Shown: one piece after another, positions 1-9,380 of the stretch
How the letters are laid out: the number at the start of each line of letters is the position of its first letter
Numbering within the stretch: the first letter of the stretch is position 1
Assembly: GCA_934045075.1 (NCBI GenBank)
Contig: OW203731.1
Span: 14,207,062-14,271,061 of the forward strand
Direction of reading: 5' to 3'
DNA from: Yponomeuta sedellus
Lineage: Eukaryota > Arthropoda > Insecta > Lepidoptera > Yponomeutidae
Length of the DNA: 64,000 bases
Notes under the pieces: generated by a model
What the model was told of the DNA's origin: nothing
Database searches by the model: none
Seen by the model: the letters and a program-made list of their open reading frames with translations, nothing else
Program-made: the position numbers and the translations under genes

Positions 1-8
1 TAAAACGT

Positions 9-104
9 AATTACCTTAACTCCCGACATTTTACCTAATAAATAATCGCAATTAGACCCGTTTAATATATGACTATCGCGAATCATTAAGAAACTACTAA
101 TTCT
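9..104 (+). repeat. Dispersed repeat R1, partial copy
   Basis: This copy carries the R1 core 'ACCTAATAAATAATCGC', then 'AGACCCGTTTAATATAT', then 'TCGCGAATCATTAAGAAA'. The same ordered words recur at 11,026, 12,773 (minus), 13,071, 17,700, 45,796 and 49,801. There is no coding content. It is a mobile-element fragment of unknown class, probably the end of a longer non-autonomous element. The sequence from 105 to 312 holds nothing I recognise. Confidence 0.7.
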
Positions 105-312
105 ATTATGAATACTTTTATTGCACATAAGTATAGTTTATATTATAAGACAATGCGGCGACTATTTTTAGTAGGCTACTGAGAATATGCTCAGAGCTGG
201 CAATATGGCAAAACAACAGTACCAGTACCTTTCCGGGGTCAGCTCATTCAGATATAAAGATTTTGCAGAAAAGGAATCACTTATAAAATCCGTTATCCTT
301 GCATTGGTGGCG

Positions 313-1729
313 CTGGAATGAAGTTATGTGCGGCACAGAAGTGCAAGTACATCCGATCAGGGGGCACGGCAGTGCCCACGCCAAGTCGAGCGCGAAGCAA
401 ACACTGCCGTAACTATATTTACAGGATTCATTTCGCCGCATTTTCAGGCCCCTGTTTGAGAACCTCTGGATAAGACCAGAACGCAGAATTTTTTGTGATC
501 CAGTAAGCTATAGTCACATACTTAAAATCCAAAATTTCAAGTCTGTAGGTCATTTAGTTCCGAAGTTAAGCGACAGCAAAGATTCGCATTTATGACACTC
601 ACTCACTGATCATCAAAATAGAACTAGTACCTACTTCCCATAAACTCAGAGAGCTGAAATTTGGTACAGATTTAGGGTTTAACGGCCACATAAAGGGAAA
701 ACTAGGAAAATCGAAGATCTTGGGTACCCGACAGAAGACATAAAACAAGAGCCCAACCGAACTATTAGAAGATTATTATTTATTTTATTATGTCGCTCAA
801 AATTTGGTCAAAATATAATTGAACTAAGAGTGTGGTGCATGCGGTGCGGAGCATTGGACTAAGAGTGGCGGTGACACCCGCACACGTTTTGCTTATCCGA
901 TAACCTTATATGGCGAAGTGGCAACCGGCCGCGTTACAGTCGTTTACGACATTTTTCTACTGCCCTTTATTTAGGCAGGGACAGATTGATTTATTTTATA
1001 AGAAAATCTAATAAAATAAATCAATATGCCCACGTTTTTACAAAAAGAAGTGAAATACCACCAAAAACATTCTGTAAAAACTAGCCAAGTCTCGATGGAG
1101 CTGTTCGTTTATCTCTAAAATGTTATGAAATCTAGACAAAGTCGTGCCAAGTCTAAGGTTCCTTACTGCGGTCTGTTTATTATTATACTTAATATTGTGT
1201 GACTTGGCCGTGATTAGAAGTCCGTCTGCGCTGGAAATAATTTTTCATACTGTTTGTTTCAGGCTCGCTTATACATAAGTATTATTGACATACGCAGCTT
1301 TATCAAGCTTACAATTAACTGGTTATTCAATCAACGTTTTTTAAGTGGCAATTTTCCATCGTCAATGGGTAGCGGTTCTGGCGACAGATTGGTGCAATGG
1401 TGTCATGGAGCACCTGGTTTTTACCCTTGTGTACCTTTCAACGGCCAATTCGCACAACATTAAGCATAATAATAAACAGATCGCAGTAAGGAACCTTAGA
1501 CTTGGCACGACTTTGTCTAGATTTCATTACTTTTTAGAAATAAACGAGCAGCTCCATCGAGACTTGACTAGTTTTTACAGAATGTTTTTGGTGGGATAAG
1601 TACATTCCCAAACCATTATTCGCTTAGAAGAGGTTACCCGGCGCATAACCTCTTCTAAGCGAATAATGGTTTGGGAATGTACTTATCGGATGTACTTGCA
1701 CTTCTGTGCCGCACGTAACTTCATTCCAG
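313..1729. repeat. Nested inverted-repeat region (three arm pairs)
   Basis: Three inverted pairs lie here. Outer pair: 313-357 with 1685-1729 (45 bp, one mismatch seen). Middle pair: about 1054-1211 with 1441-1599 (about 155 bp, roughly 90% identical by eye). Inner hairpin: 1596-1636 with 1646-1686 (41 bp, perfect, 9-nt loop). The arms abut or overlap, so the region could fold into a compound hairpin. This is typical of foldback or MITE-type DNA, perhaps several nested insertions. The short open frames at 1254-1599 cross the arms and have no protein-like features. Confidence 0.65.
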
Positions 1730-1781
1730 TATCCCACTAACATAACTTTTGTTGCACTTTTTTTAAAACATTACACAACCG

Positions 1782-1907
1782 CAGACCTCAATCCCAGTGG
1801 GGGAGGCAGAGACCAGGGTCTGCCGTCCGAAACCCGCGTGCGTGCATGAAACGACTAATGAACGTAAATGAAGCGAAGGTTATATGTCAGGATCGTGGCA
1901 TTTTTTA
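1782..1907 (+). repeat. Dispersed repeat G1 with an inverted second half
   Basis: The segment has 'AGGCAGAGACCAGG' followed by about 60 bp that is the reverse complement of the second half of the related copy at 11,632-11,745. Other copies lie at about 46,985-47,045 and 47,757-47,825 (minus). It is non-coding and resembles a lepidopteran SINE-like or LINE-tail repeat. The stretch 1908-2046 shows nothing recognisable. Confidence 0.55.
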
Positions 1908-2058
1908 CCATGACATTATTTCCGGCTTTATCGAAGATGTCATTTTAAATTTAATTCAAAACTAATAAATTATTTCGATGTTGGTCGTAGATGTTTTGAA
2001 ACCTACCGCAATCCCTTTCAAACGAAGTAATTAGTAAACTGTTGGGATTTGCCCTTAT

Positions 2059-2346
2059 AATTAAAACTGTTTTTACACGGATTTATGCTCGTTTATTACA
2101 TTTTTACAATTTTCCAACGTTTCGGCACTTTTTCAGGTGCCGTGGTCCCGGATGACTGCAATTTTCCAACGTTTCGGCACTTTTTCAGGTGCCGTGGTCC
2201 CGGATGACTGACCAGTCATCCGGGACCACGGCACCTGAAAAAGTGCCGAAACGTTGGAAAATTGTAAAAATGTAATAAACGAGCATAAATCCGTGTAAAA
2301 ACAGTTTTAATTATGTCTACTGCTCGTGTTAACCTTAGAAAATACT
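2059..2346. mobile_element. Foldback element with 12-bp target duplication
   Basis: The insert is bounded by identical 12-bp direct repeats 'ATTTGCCCTTAT' at 2047-2058 and 2347-2358. Inside, a left arm from about 2059 to 2157 is inverted at about 2214-2312. Between them a second direct copy (2158-2209) of the inner half of the left arm is present. A related foldback lies at 56,300-56,571. There is no open frame. The class is unknown; the target duplication shows it moved here as a unit. Confidence 0.75.
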
Positions 2347-2435
2347 ATTTGCCCTTATGTATTGGAAAATCTATTTTTGCTATCCCAGTTGAACAATTTC
2401 CAATATAATGCTAAACTTGGCCCTGCATTTCATCT

Positions 2436-2508
2436 GGCCCTGTGGCGCAACGGATAACGCGTCTGACTACGGATCAGAAGATTCCAGGTTCGAATCCTGG
2501 CAGGGTCG
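2436..2508 (+). tRNA. tRNA-Arg (anticodon ACG)
   Basis: A 73-nt cloverleaf can be folded. The acceptor GGCCCTG pairs with CAGGGTC (one G-U), and the anticodon stem TCTGA/TCAGA holds loop CTACGGA, giving anticodon ACG (Arg; A34 would be read as inosine). The T arm contains GGTTCGAATCC, a perfect B box, and the A box TGGCGCAACGG is close to consensus. A T-run starting near 2520 can serve as RNA polymerase III terminator. No intron. CCA is not encoded, as usual for nuclear tRNA genes. It looks functional and is single-copy in this window. Confidence 0.93.
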
Positions 2509-4239
2509 CAGTGTATACTCTTTTGATTTTTTTGAGACTTCTTTATCTTAAATTTTATGAGGTATAGTTTTCCTTGGCTATTAAAGTAGAAGTAATTATA
2601 ATTAGCCGTATTGTTTAACATCATGACGGTATTGCAGAGATGTTTGACGAACAAGCGTGGAACAATCCGCAATTATTTACCTTAGCATACCCTATTTTGA
2701 CTTTGTGCCAACAGCATAAGGTGCTCTTTCGTTTACAAAACCCACGCTGACAGATAACTTTAGACTTGAAACTTTATTACCCATACGATAAGGTAGAGTT
2801 TAGTTTGTGTAGTAGAGTTGTTGAACTGTGTAATATACGCACAGCTGACCAAATATTGTAGTAGCGATAATTGGCCGTGATGCAATCACGTGATCTTGCT
2901 TGCTGGATCCTTAATACTTTTCTTAAAACTCAAACCAAACTCATAATATATGTGACTTTTATAAAACATTGAGTAGATACAGGAGGAATGGCAAGACGTA
3001 AAGAAAATAGCTTCAATTAGAATATCAAGATATTTAATTTTCTTTTTTCAGTGAATTCAGGCTTTAGGTATAAGTAAAACATGTTTTTTTAACCACAAAA
3101 CTAAAAGGACAATTGGACAGTAGAAAGTTTGAAGTAACATTGTTTGTGACTCAGTGCTCGCACAATGCCGTGCAGGAATCATTCACATTCATCATAAGCA
3201 ACCATCCGATTGGACAACACAACACTCCTTCCATAACTAATGCTATAACAGTCTATTTAAAATTATACTACGCGATAAAGTAATAAGAATCATAAAAGAT
3301 AATTAAAGCATTTCCACCTTATATATTCAAAATAAAATCATAAAGGTTTCACATTGATATTTTTTTCATAAATCACTCTACATACACTATTTACATAGAT
3401 CACTCTCGATCATAAGATCATTACAAATGAATCGACTCAAAGTTCATACTCTAATATAGTAGCGACGGGGTCGCCTTGAAATCACACTCGTCAATTTAAA
3501 CTTAAAAGTAATAAAATTATAGAAACCAACTTATAATTGATTTACATCTTTGATATACATGGAAGCATCGTTTTAGAAACTAAAGAATAAGTTTAAACAA
3601 ACATAATTAAAGAGAAAATAAATTGAAAAGTGAGTCTACACTTAGCGCAAAGTTTTTGCAAGTGGCAGCCCAGTTAATAAATTTGTTCGCGTCTTTCACT
3701 CGACATATTTACATGCGAACGTGTTTCGGTGTTCTTTTAAAAGGGACTAAAACTAGTAAAGCTTTTTACATAAACAAAATACAACAAAACAATACGACGA
3801 GACGTCTAATGCATTGTAATGCTCAAGTCTTGATGTAATGCCACAAGTTTATACAATAATATTACATTGATCGTAACGAGATCGCTTTAGGATTATCATC
3901 GTAGCGATGATCAACACTGGAGGTCCCTCGGGCCCCGCCTTCCGGGAGAGCCTTTCCTCGTCGCGGCGGGCCTCCACGAGGTATAGTATCCATAACCATT
4001 AGGAGTTAAAAAGTATTTTAGCACTAGTTTAGCACGACAGCGGCCTGTCAGGGTGGCTCTGCTTTTCAGGCGTCTGTAACAATAGATAACACTTCATTAG
4101 TACCAGCGATCAACTGAATGGTATGAAGAAGTACCATTTGTGGACTAAAGGGCTCTGTAAAGTAATAACTACAATGGGAGTGGATCGGCGAGGGTGACGC
4201 AGTCGCCAATCAAGGCACAGATGCGCGCGCACATGGCGC
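2509..4239. other. Non-coding stretch, nothing recognised
   Basis: This is AT-rich sequence without a credible gene or clear repeat. One short GC-rich block at about 3,905-3,985 is purely local. An isolated CACGTG lies near 2888. The 71-codon open frame at 3,623-3,838 has no recognisable motif and is treated as chance. Confidence 0.5.
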
Positions 4240-5130
4240 AAACACTACCAGCAGCTGACATACTCGCGGTACTGTTTTATCGCTCATCATAACTGATTGA
4301 CAATAAACATTTCGAATGCTACTTTATACGGCGCTCCCGTAATGTCGACACCCCTCTTCATTTAACGAGTTATTAGAGATTGCGACAAATAGAGTATCGG
4401 GTGGCATGCGCGCATCCCGCCGCCGGCGGCCCGCGTCCGGCCATCTGTCATCGCATATGGGCTGTGTTTCAACACAGTTTTAATTCATTAGTGCCTGGAC
4501 AATGCACCGCTTGTTTCACTACCCTAATTTGGGTGCGGGCGTCGAGCGCCACGTGAAGATCGCGTGATTAGAGCTGGAGACATGTGTTAGAGCCGGTACT
4601 CCAGTGTCAGCGCTGGAGCTGCCTACGTGCTTGCCGCAGCCGGTACATCCGCGGCTGCCGCGCAGCTGAGCGCCCACGTGCGGACACCCTATTTACGGAC
4701 ACATACCGAAGGGAGCGCACATGTCCCGAAACGGATCGGACTTCGCGAGAGCGCACACGTGAAATCCCTTTATGAGGCGCGCATTGTTGGTTGGATAATG
4801 AATACGTCGCATTTATTTAGCTATCCGGCGCCGTACGCGCAGCTGTGAGCGACCGTTACTCGCACAATGCCCTCGATCGATCCGTCGATCGCGGTATCGG
4901 TGAAATCGCTGCACGTGTGCCGAGGTTTCGCGGAGACATTTCGCGGCGGCCTCGGACACCGAGGCGGTATTGTCTACTCCGCCGACAATCGCCATTCGCT
5001 TTATTAGTTCGGAGAAGCGTAAAGGTGCTCGTAAAACTTTCACGTTCGCAATTTATGTGCGGTGCACGGCGGGGACAAAGATATTCAGAGGAGCGAGCGA
5101 GCGTGGGCGCGGCCACCTGGCGACGGTTCG
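4240..5130. promoter_or_regulatory. GC-rich block with clustered E-boxes
   Basis: Within 4550-4917 there are four CACGTG sites (4550, 4675, 4756, 4912) and two CAGCTG sites (4663, 4840), plus CACATG at 4718 and CAGCTG at 4252. These are bHLH recognition sequences. The block is more GC-rich than the DNA on either side. Overlapping short open frames here look like composition artefacts, since they occur on both strands with no known motif. It lies about 3 kb beyond the presumed 3' end of emc. A regulatory role is inference. Confidence 0.4.
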
Positions 5131-5394
5131 TTACTTGCTCCTGTCATGATGGCCCGCCAGTACCCAACAACTTATGACATTATGTCTCGAGATAAATAAA
5201 CTTACTTACTTGAAAGTAATAACAAAAAGATCAACTGGCGGGGCGGCTGAGATTTATAATGGTAAAACGTACTAGGGTGGTGCACCACACAGCTTTTAAA
5301 TTGATTCTAAAAGGCACTATGCGGGCCACTAATTGGATGACTTAAGTGATATTGACAGATTATTTAACCAACTTTAAGCGTGAACTTGAGACTT

Positions 5395-5600
5395 TCTTAC
5401 ACTATTTTTATTTTTAATGCACTAACCCGTGCTAAGGAACAAATTTAAAAACCTATTTAGAGGCTAAAAATTTCACCCATGCCGGGATTCAAACCCGCAA
5501 CTTCTGGCTATCCGTACCAGCGCTCTACCAATTGAGCCAATGGGCGACTCACGGTATCAGTGAAATTTCGAACCTCTTTACAATATTCTCTGTATTACGT
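5395..5600 (-). repeat. tRNA-like dispersed unit T1, copy 1
   Basis: Minus-strand copy of unit T1. The tRNA-like core spans about 5474-5545, with the flanking inverted arms ending in 5461-5478 and 5558-5576. The A-box-like GGCTCAATTGG is present, but the B box is altered (GGTTTGAATCC). The anticodon loop ACGGATA lacks the invariant T33, so a working tRNA is unlikely. The A-rich 3' tail (T-rich on the plus strand) lies at 5395-5420. Confidence 0.8.
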
Positions 5601-7985
5601 ACTTTCTGTATTTACGTATTGAGACTTTCTCCCAATTAAAATGTGCAGACATAAATGACCGTACGCAGGCAGATGAACTCTACGATAAAAGCGATATGAT
5701 TATGAATGGGGTGAGCCCCTTTATGCGAACATAATGGGGGTGCCGGCGGATTACACGGTTTGCCGTACTCAATACACTACTTAACAGCTTATTACGGTCA
5801 CACGGAGCGAGAAGTCAAACATATCTGATCTGTCTATATCTGTCTGATCGTGCCCGCTCTGGCATTTGCAGTCGTGAAGGTGAAAGGGCATCGCGGAACA
5901 AAGCTTGCAGAATAGAGACCGATTCTCTGGGAGTTGAATACAGCCTATTAGGGACGTATTGCGCAACGTTTATCAGCCAGTATCGCCGTCGTGACGAAAG
6001 ATAGAGAGCATGGGCCGGTACGTGTTCGAGAGAGAGCTCTCCCGGCCCCGGGCGAGGCAGCTGCGGTAATTACTGTCTAGCAAGCCGTGGCGTATGCTCG
6101 TGACCGGCGCCCGATGCCGCTCGATAGCGCCGTGAAATGCCTCACGACCCGCCGAGGATTCCGACACGAAGCGCCTCCAAGCAGCGTGCTCTCATTATTA
6201 CCTGTGATCGCTATCAAGCACAATCGGCAACTAGTTTGTAGTATTTAAGACCCAGACAGGAGGCAGGAGAGAAATTCCGCATTTGTCTTAGAAGGAATGC
6301 GGTCCAATCCAACAGCATTCCGGCCTTATGCTGTCGCTGGCCGTTTATTTGTAAATAGTATGATATTGTCGGCGTCCACTGGCTAATTAAAACAGTTGTT
6401 CGCTGTTTTGTTGCTCTCGGGCCTAAATTGCTTTAGATTGTTTATTATTTTTATGTGAATACGGCGGTTCTCCTCGTAACGACAGGAGAACAGGAAATCT
6501 GTGATAGATGATATAATAGACATTTTTGCGGTTTGGCTGGGCCGATTCTTTATCTCGATGAATAAATTAGACATCAATTATAGAAACGGGCGCGCTGGCG
6601 CCGCGAGGTGAACCGGACCGGCTTCTGTTTACTGAGTAATGAGCGGCGCGGCATTGCCTTCTTGGTTAAATTAATGCTTATGTAATTTCCTTATAAGCTA
6701 AGCTGTGACTGGCGATTTTTTTCACTAATAGCCAAATCATTTGAGTTTCTCTTAAAGTGGGTAATTGCGCAATGTATTTACGCGGTGTAAGTGTTTTATC
6801 GCGGCGTTCGGATAAATCCTGCGGTTGCACCTGCCGCGGCCATTACACGACGAGACACCACGATTGCGAATAAACTTGTCAAACCTCAGCTGTTAAAGGT
6901 CTTTTGGCGAGGAGTGAGATTCGCATTGTGTGTCGAGCCGAATACCTCTCATCGTTTTTCCAACGCCAACGCTTTGCACGCACGGATGCTTGTTTCTCAC
7001 CCAAACACAACTACCAACGAGTTTGCGGTAGGATTTTTTTCCCGAAGGAAATCCGTGATGTCTAAGCTATTAAGCTTAATGCGGGTGACGAAACGCGAAT
7101 CTCACGCAGGTGTCAAGAGGAATTTTAAGTGAGGCGACATAAATACTCGTTGAATATTCAGATTGAGCGGCGAGGCGGCGCCGGCGCAGGTGGCCGCGCC
7201 AAGGCTGAAATTCAAAACAGCCGTCACGCATGCGTGAGCCGCGGTTTAGATTGCGACTCCGTGTTTACTTAGAGACGACCATGTTACGAAACAGCCACTT
7301 GGTTTGGTACCCACAATGCATAGCCACACTAACAGATACAGCAAGCAGCCTTGGGAAACTTAATGTGTGCGACGTAACGTTTCATACCATGTGTAAATAG
7401 CAGAACTACGGTACGCGGCCGCAGACACTAAGTTCAAACACTACATGGCCGAACGTTGATTAAGTGTAACGAAACGATACAAAAGTCAATTACTAATTAG
7501 AATCGCGGTATGAAGGTTGAGCCTTGTTTTAGCAGTATTGTATATGCCTGCCCCTTCCGTAGTAGTAGACTATTGCTACGCGCTACGGGATTGCTACGAG
7601 GGACTACGGGAGAAAGGGGTTGAATCCAGGGACAGTGATGAGCTCTTATTTTGTTTTACGACTGCTCATTGTAGAAAGAGTTTTATGTTGTTGCCCCTGT
7701 CGTAATGATTCGTTCAGGTTAGAACCCGGGAAAGCCGAGGAAGGGAAGGGTGATTCCAGGGTTAACCGCTGTGCTGAAGGTTTACTCATTACAATCAATA
7801 CATTAAAATTATGTATCATAATTTAATTATGTTTTATTTTAAGGTTTTTGAAATTAATAAAAAATAACACAGTAACTTGTCGATTTCTATCAGGTTCTAA
7901 GTTGCGCAAATATGCCTACGTAGAGGTTTTAAATTTTAGAGACCCGACATTTTCTGTCGCATTTTTACTTTCGGTTTTACTTATA
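5601..7985. other. Non-coding stretch, nothing recognised
   Basis: Composition is mixed, with GC-rich patches near 6,000-6,180, 6,590-6,660 and 7,160-7,250. No open frame shows family motifs; the 113-codon frame at 6,791-7,132 was examined and not recognised. Part of this may be downstream regulatory DNA of emc, since it lies just past the gene's likely 3' end, but no specific element can be shown. Confidence 0.45.
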
Positions 7986-8003
7986 CATTTAGGAAGAATA
8001 TTC

Positions 8004-8009
8004 TTTATT
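8004..8009 (-). terminator. Candidate emc polyadenylation signal
   Basis: The minus strand reads AATAAA here, about 300 bp below the candidate second emc exon, which suits a short 3' untranslated region. A further AATAAA on the minus strand lies near 7,830. Neither is proven to be used. Confidence 0.35.
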
Positions 8010-8488
8010 GTACACCAAACTTAGAGCAATTTCTTTCAGCCAACCTACGATGGAGAATTGCTGAAGGAAAAGTGTAATTTCGTGTAGAAAACGCATTTTA
8101 GCTCGATAGTGCGTCGCTCCACAGACACATTGTGAAACTCATCTCCGCTGTACTGTGGCGCGCTTGCGAAACACGCAGGTGTGCTCGGCAAAAACACCGA
8201 CCGGCAGATCTCATTTACTTTTTGTGCCGTAACTGGTATCTCGGGCCGTGCGAGCAAACCTACGCGCTTAAGTAATTGACTTGACTTGCAAAAAAGTCTC
8301 CATCTCTACTTTACTGTAAAAGTCGCACAGAGATCGATATTGAAAACAACAGTTATATTTGCGTGGGAGTGAGATACCAAGTAAATAACTTTACAGGCAC
8401 TAATTTTATACAAAGTAGAATGTCGCGGAAATAGTGTTTATCGCCTGTTGTCGTGAGAATCAAGGTAGAGAAACGCATTGAAACTTAC

Positions 8489-8869
8489 CGTCGGATGGTT
8501 TCTGTGTTCTGCGGGGGTGGAGGGTGTCCTGCGTAGGATGGTGTTAGGCGCGGGGCGGGGCCCGAGCGGCTTGCGGCGCTTCAGTACCGGCTCGCAAGGC
8601 GCCGCCAGAGCCGTCTCCGCGTCGAACTGCCCCACCGCTGGGTGGCTCTCCAGTGCCGTCTGCAGATCGCAGATGTAATCGATCACGTGCTGAATCACCT
8701 CCAACTTGGAGATCTTCCGGTTCTTTGGCATAAACGGCACCAGGTCCTGCAGCTTCGAAAGGTACATCTGGATCTCCGCGTTCTCCCCGTCGCGGTGCCT
8801 CTGGATGCGTCCGCTGGCGATAGCCGGGAACGAGGCGCCGGTCGCGCACACTGCTGTTATGGCCTTCAT
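8489..8869 (-). CDS. emc: Extramacrochaetae (Id-type HLH repressor), exon 1
   Basis: Emc/Id proteins are nuclear HLH factors without a DNA-binding basic region. They dimerise with bHLH activators such as Daughterless and achaete-scute proteins and keep them off E-boxes, limiting neural and other fates. The exon codes for 127 residues: conserved N-terminus [11 protein letters not shown], helix 1 about 32-46 (with [11 protein letters not shown]), loop MPKNRKIS, helix 2 about 55-74 ([16 protein letters not shown]), then a basic, proline-rich tail with PAPNTIL. The residues before helix 1 (RDGENAE) are not basic, as expected for Id proteins. The first ATG is 8867-8869; the open frame upstream has only a GTG. 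The frame meets a consensus donor (ACG|GTAAGT) after codon 127, phase 0. A candidate acceptor TTTTACAG at 8314-8321 would give an immediate TAA at 8311-8313; another, TTTTTTGCAAG, would open at 8284. Identity is secure; the C-terminal end is not. Confidence 0.93.
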
Positions 8870-8960
8870 TATTGTGTCACTGAACACGAGCACTGGTTTG
8901 AGTGGGGAAGTAGCGCGATCGCGTCACACGTGCGTCGGACACGGGCTGCGGGCGAGGAAT
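8870..8960 (-). other. emc: emc 5' untranslated region
   Basis: This runs from the predicted start site (A at 8960) to the ATG at 8869. It contains one CACGTG E-box at 8927-8932. E-boxes near an Id-type gene would suit feedback by the bHLH factors it antagonises, but this is inference. Confidence 0.55.
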
Positions 8961-8992
8961 GAGGAGATGCGCGGCGCGGCGGCGTATTTATG
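8957..8992 (-). promoter_or_regulatory. emc: emc core promoter: TATA box and initiator
   Basis: On the minus strand CATAAATA (8985-8992) is followed 30 bp later by an arthropod-type initiator TCATTC (8957-8962) whose A at 8960 is the likely +1. The spacing is canonical for a focused TATA promoter. It sits about 90 bp upstream of the emc ATG. It lies in GC-rich, CpG-dense DNA. Confidence 0.75.
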
Positions 8993-9185
8993 CGCGGCGG
9001 GGGGGAGCGTGGGGCGGGCCGGGCCGGAGCGCCAATAGCGGCGCGGGGCGGAGGCGGCGAAGCCTGATTTTCCCATAGCGGCGGCGGCGGCGGTGGCGGC
9101 GGGCGCCGCGTCTGCCCTGAGCGGCCCTGACTAAGGCCGTTGCGCTCGTACACTTGCACTTTGTCCGGTCCACTGTTTAATTTTC
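8993..9185. promoter_or_regulatory. CpG-rich upstream region of emc
   Basis: This is extremely GC-rich DNA with GGC/GCG runs (for example 9079-9103) directly upstream of the emc TATA box. Proline-, glycine- and arginine-rich open frames here on both strands are composition artefacts. Proximal promoter function is likely from position alone. Confidence 0.5.
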
Positions 9186-9287
9186 GGCTATTCATGAATA
9201 TTGACTTGATTGAGTTTTGCGCAGGAGAAATGGTGCTGGAACGGTCATGGGGGCGAGACTTGGTTTGGCGGACGGAATGCTGAAAAA

Positions 9288-9380
9288 GTCAAAATGCAAA
9301 TGGAATGTACGTTATTCACGGATGTCATTGACATCCGTGACGTTATTAACTTATTACGTACATTCCATTTGCATTTTGAC
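9288..9380. repeat. Nested perfect hairpin upstream of emc
   Basis: Outer arms 9288-9312 and 9356-9380 are a perfect 25-bp inverted repeat. Inside lies a second near-perfect palindrome, 9316-9327 against 9329-9340 (12-bp arms, 1-nt spacer). It lies about 330 bp upstream of the emc start site. It could be a miniature foldback insertion or a regulatory or structured element. No target duplication was identified. Confidence 0.7.

Noticed and set aside
4845..5177. 110-codon frame in the GC-rich E-box block
   Set aside because: Arg/Ser-rich on both strands with no domain; best explained by composition.
5474..5545. Functional tRNA gene on the minus strand
   Set aside because: T33 is missing, the B box is altered, and it is one of five dispersed copies with common flanks.
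8870..8893. Upstream extension of emc by 8 codons
   Set aside because: It would need a GTG start; the ATG at 8,869 opens the conserved N-terminus.
8478..9195. Overlapping open frames of 60-115 codons opposite and around emc
   Set aside because: They lie in GC-rich DNA on both strands, have low-complexity Pro/Arg/Gly composition, and conflict with the well-supported emc exon.
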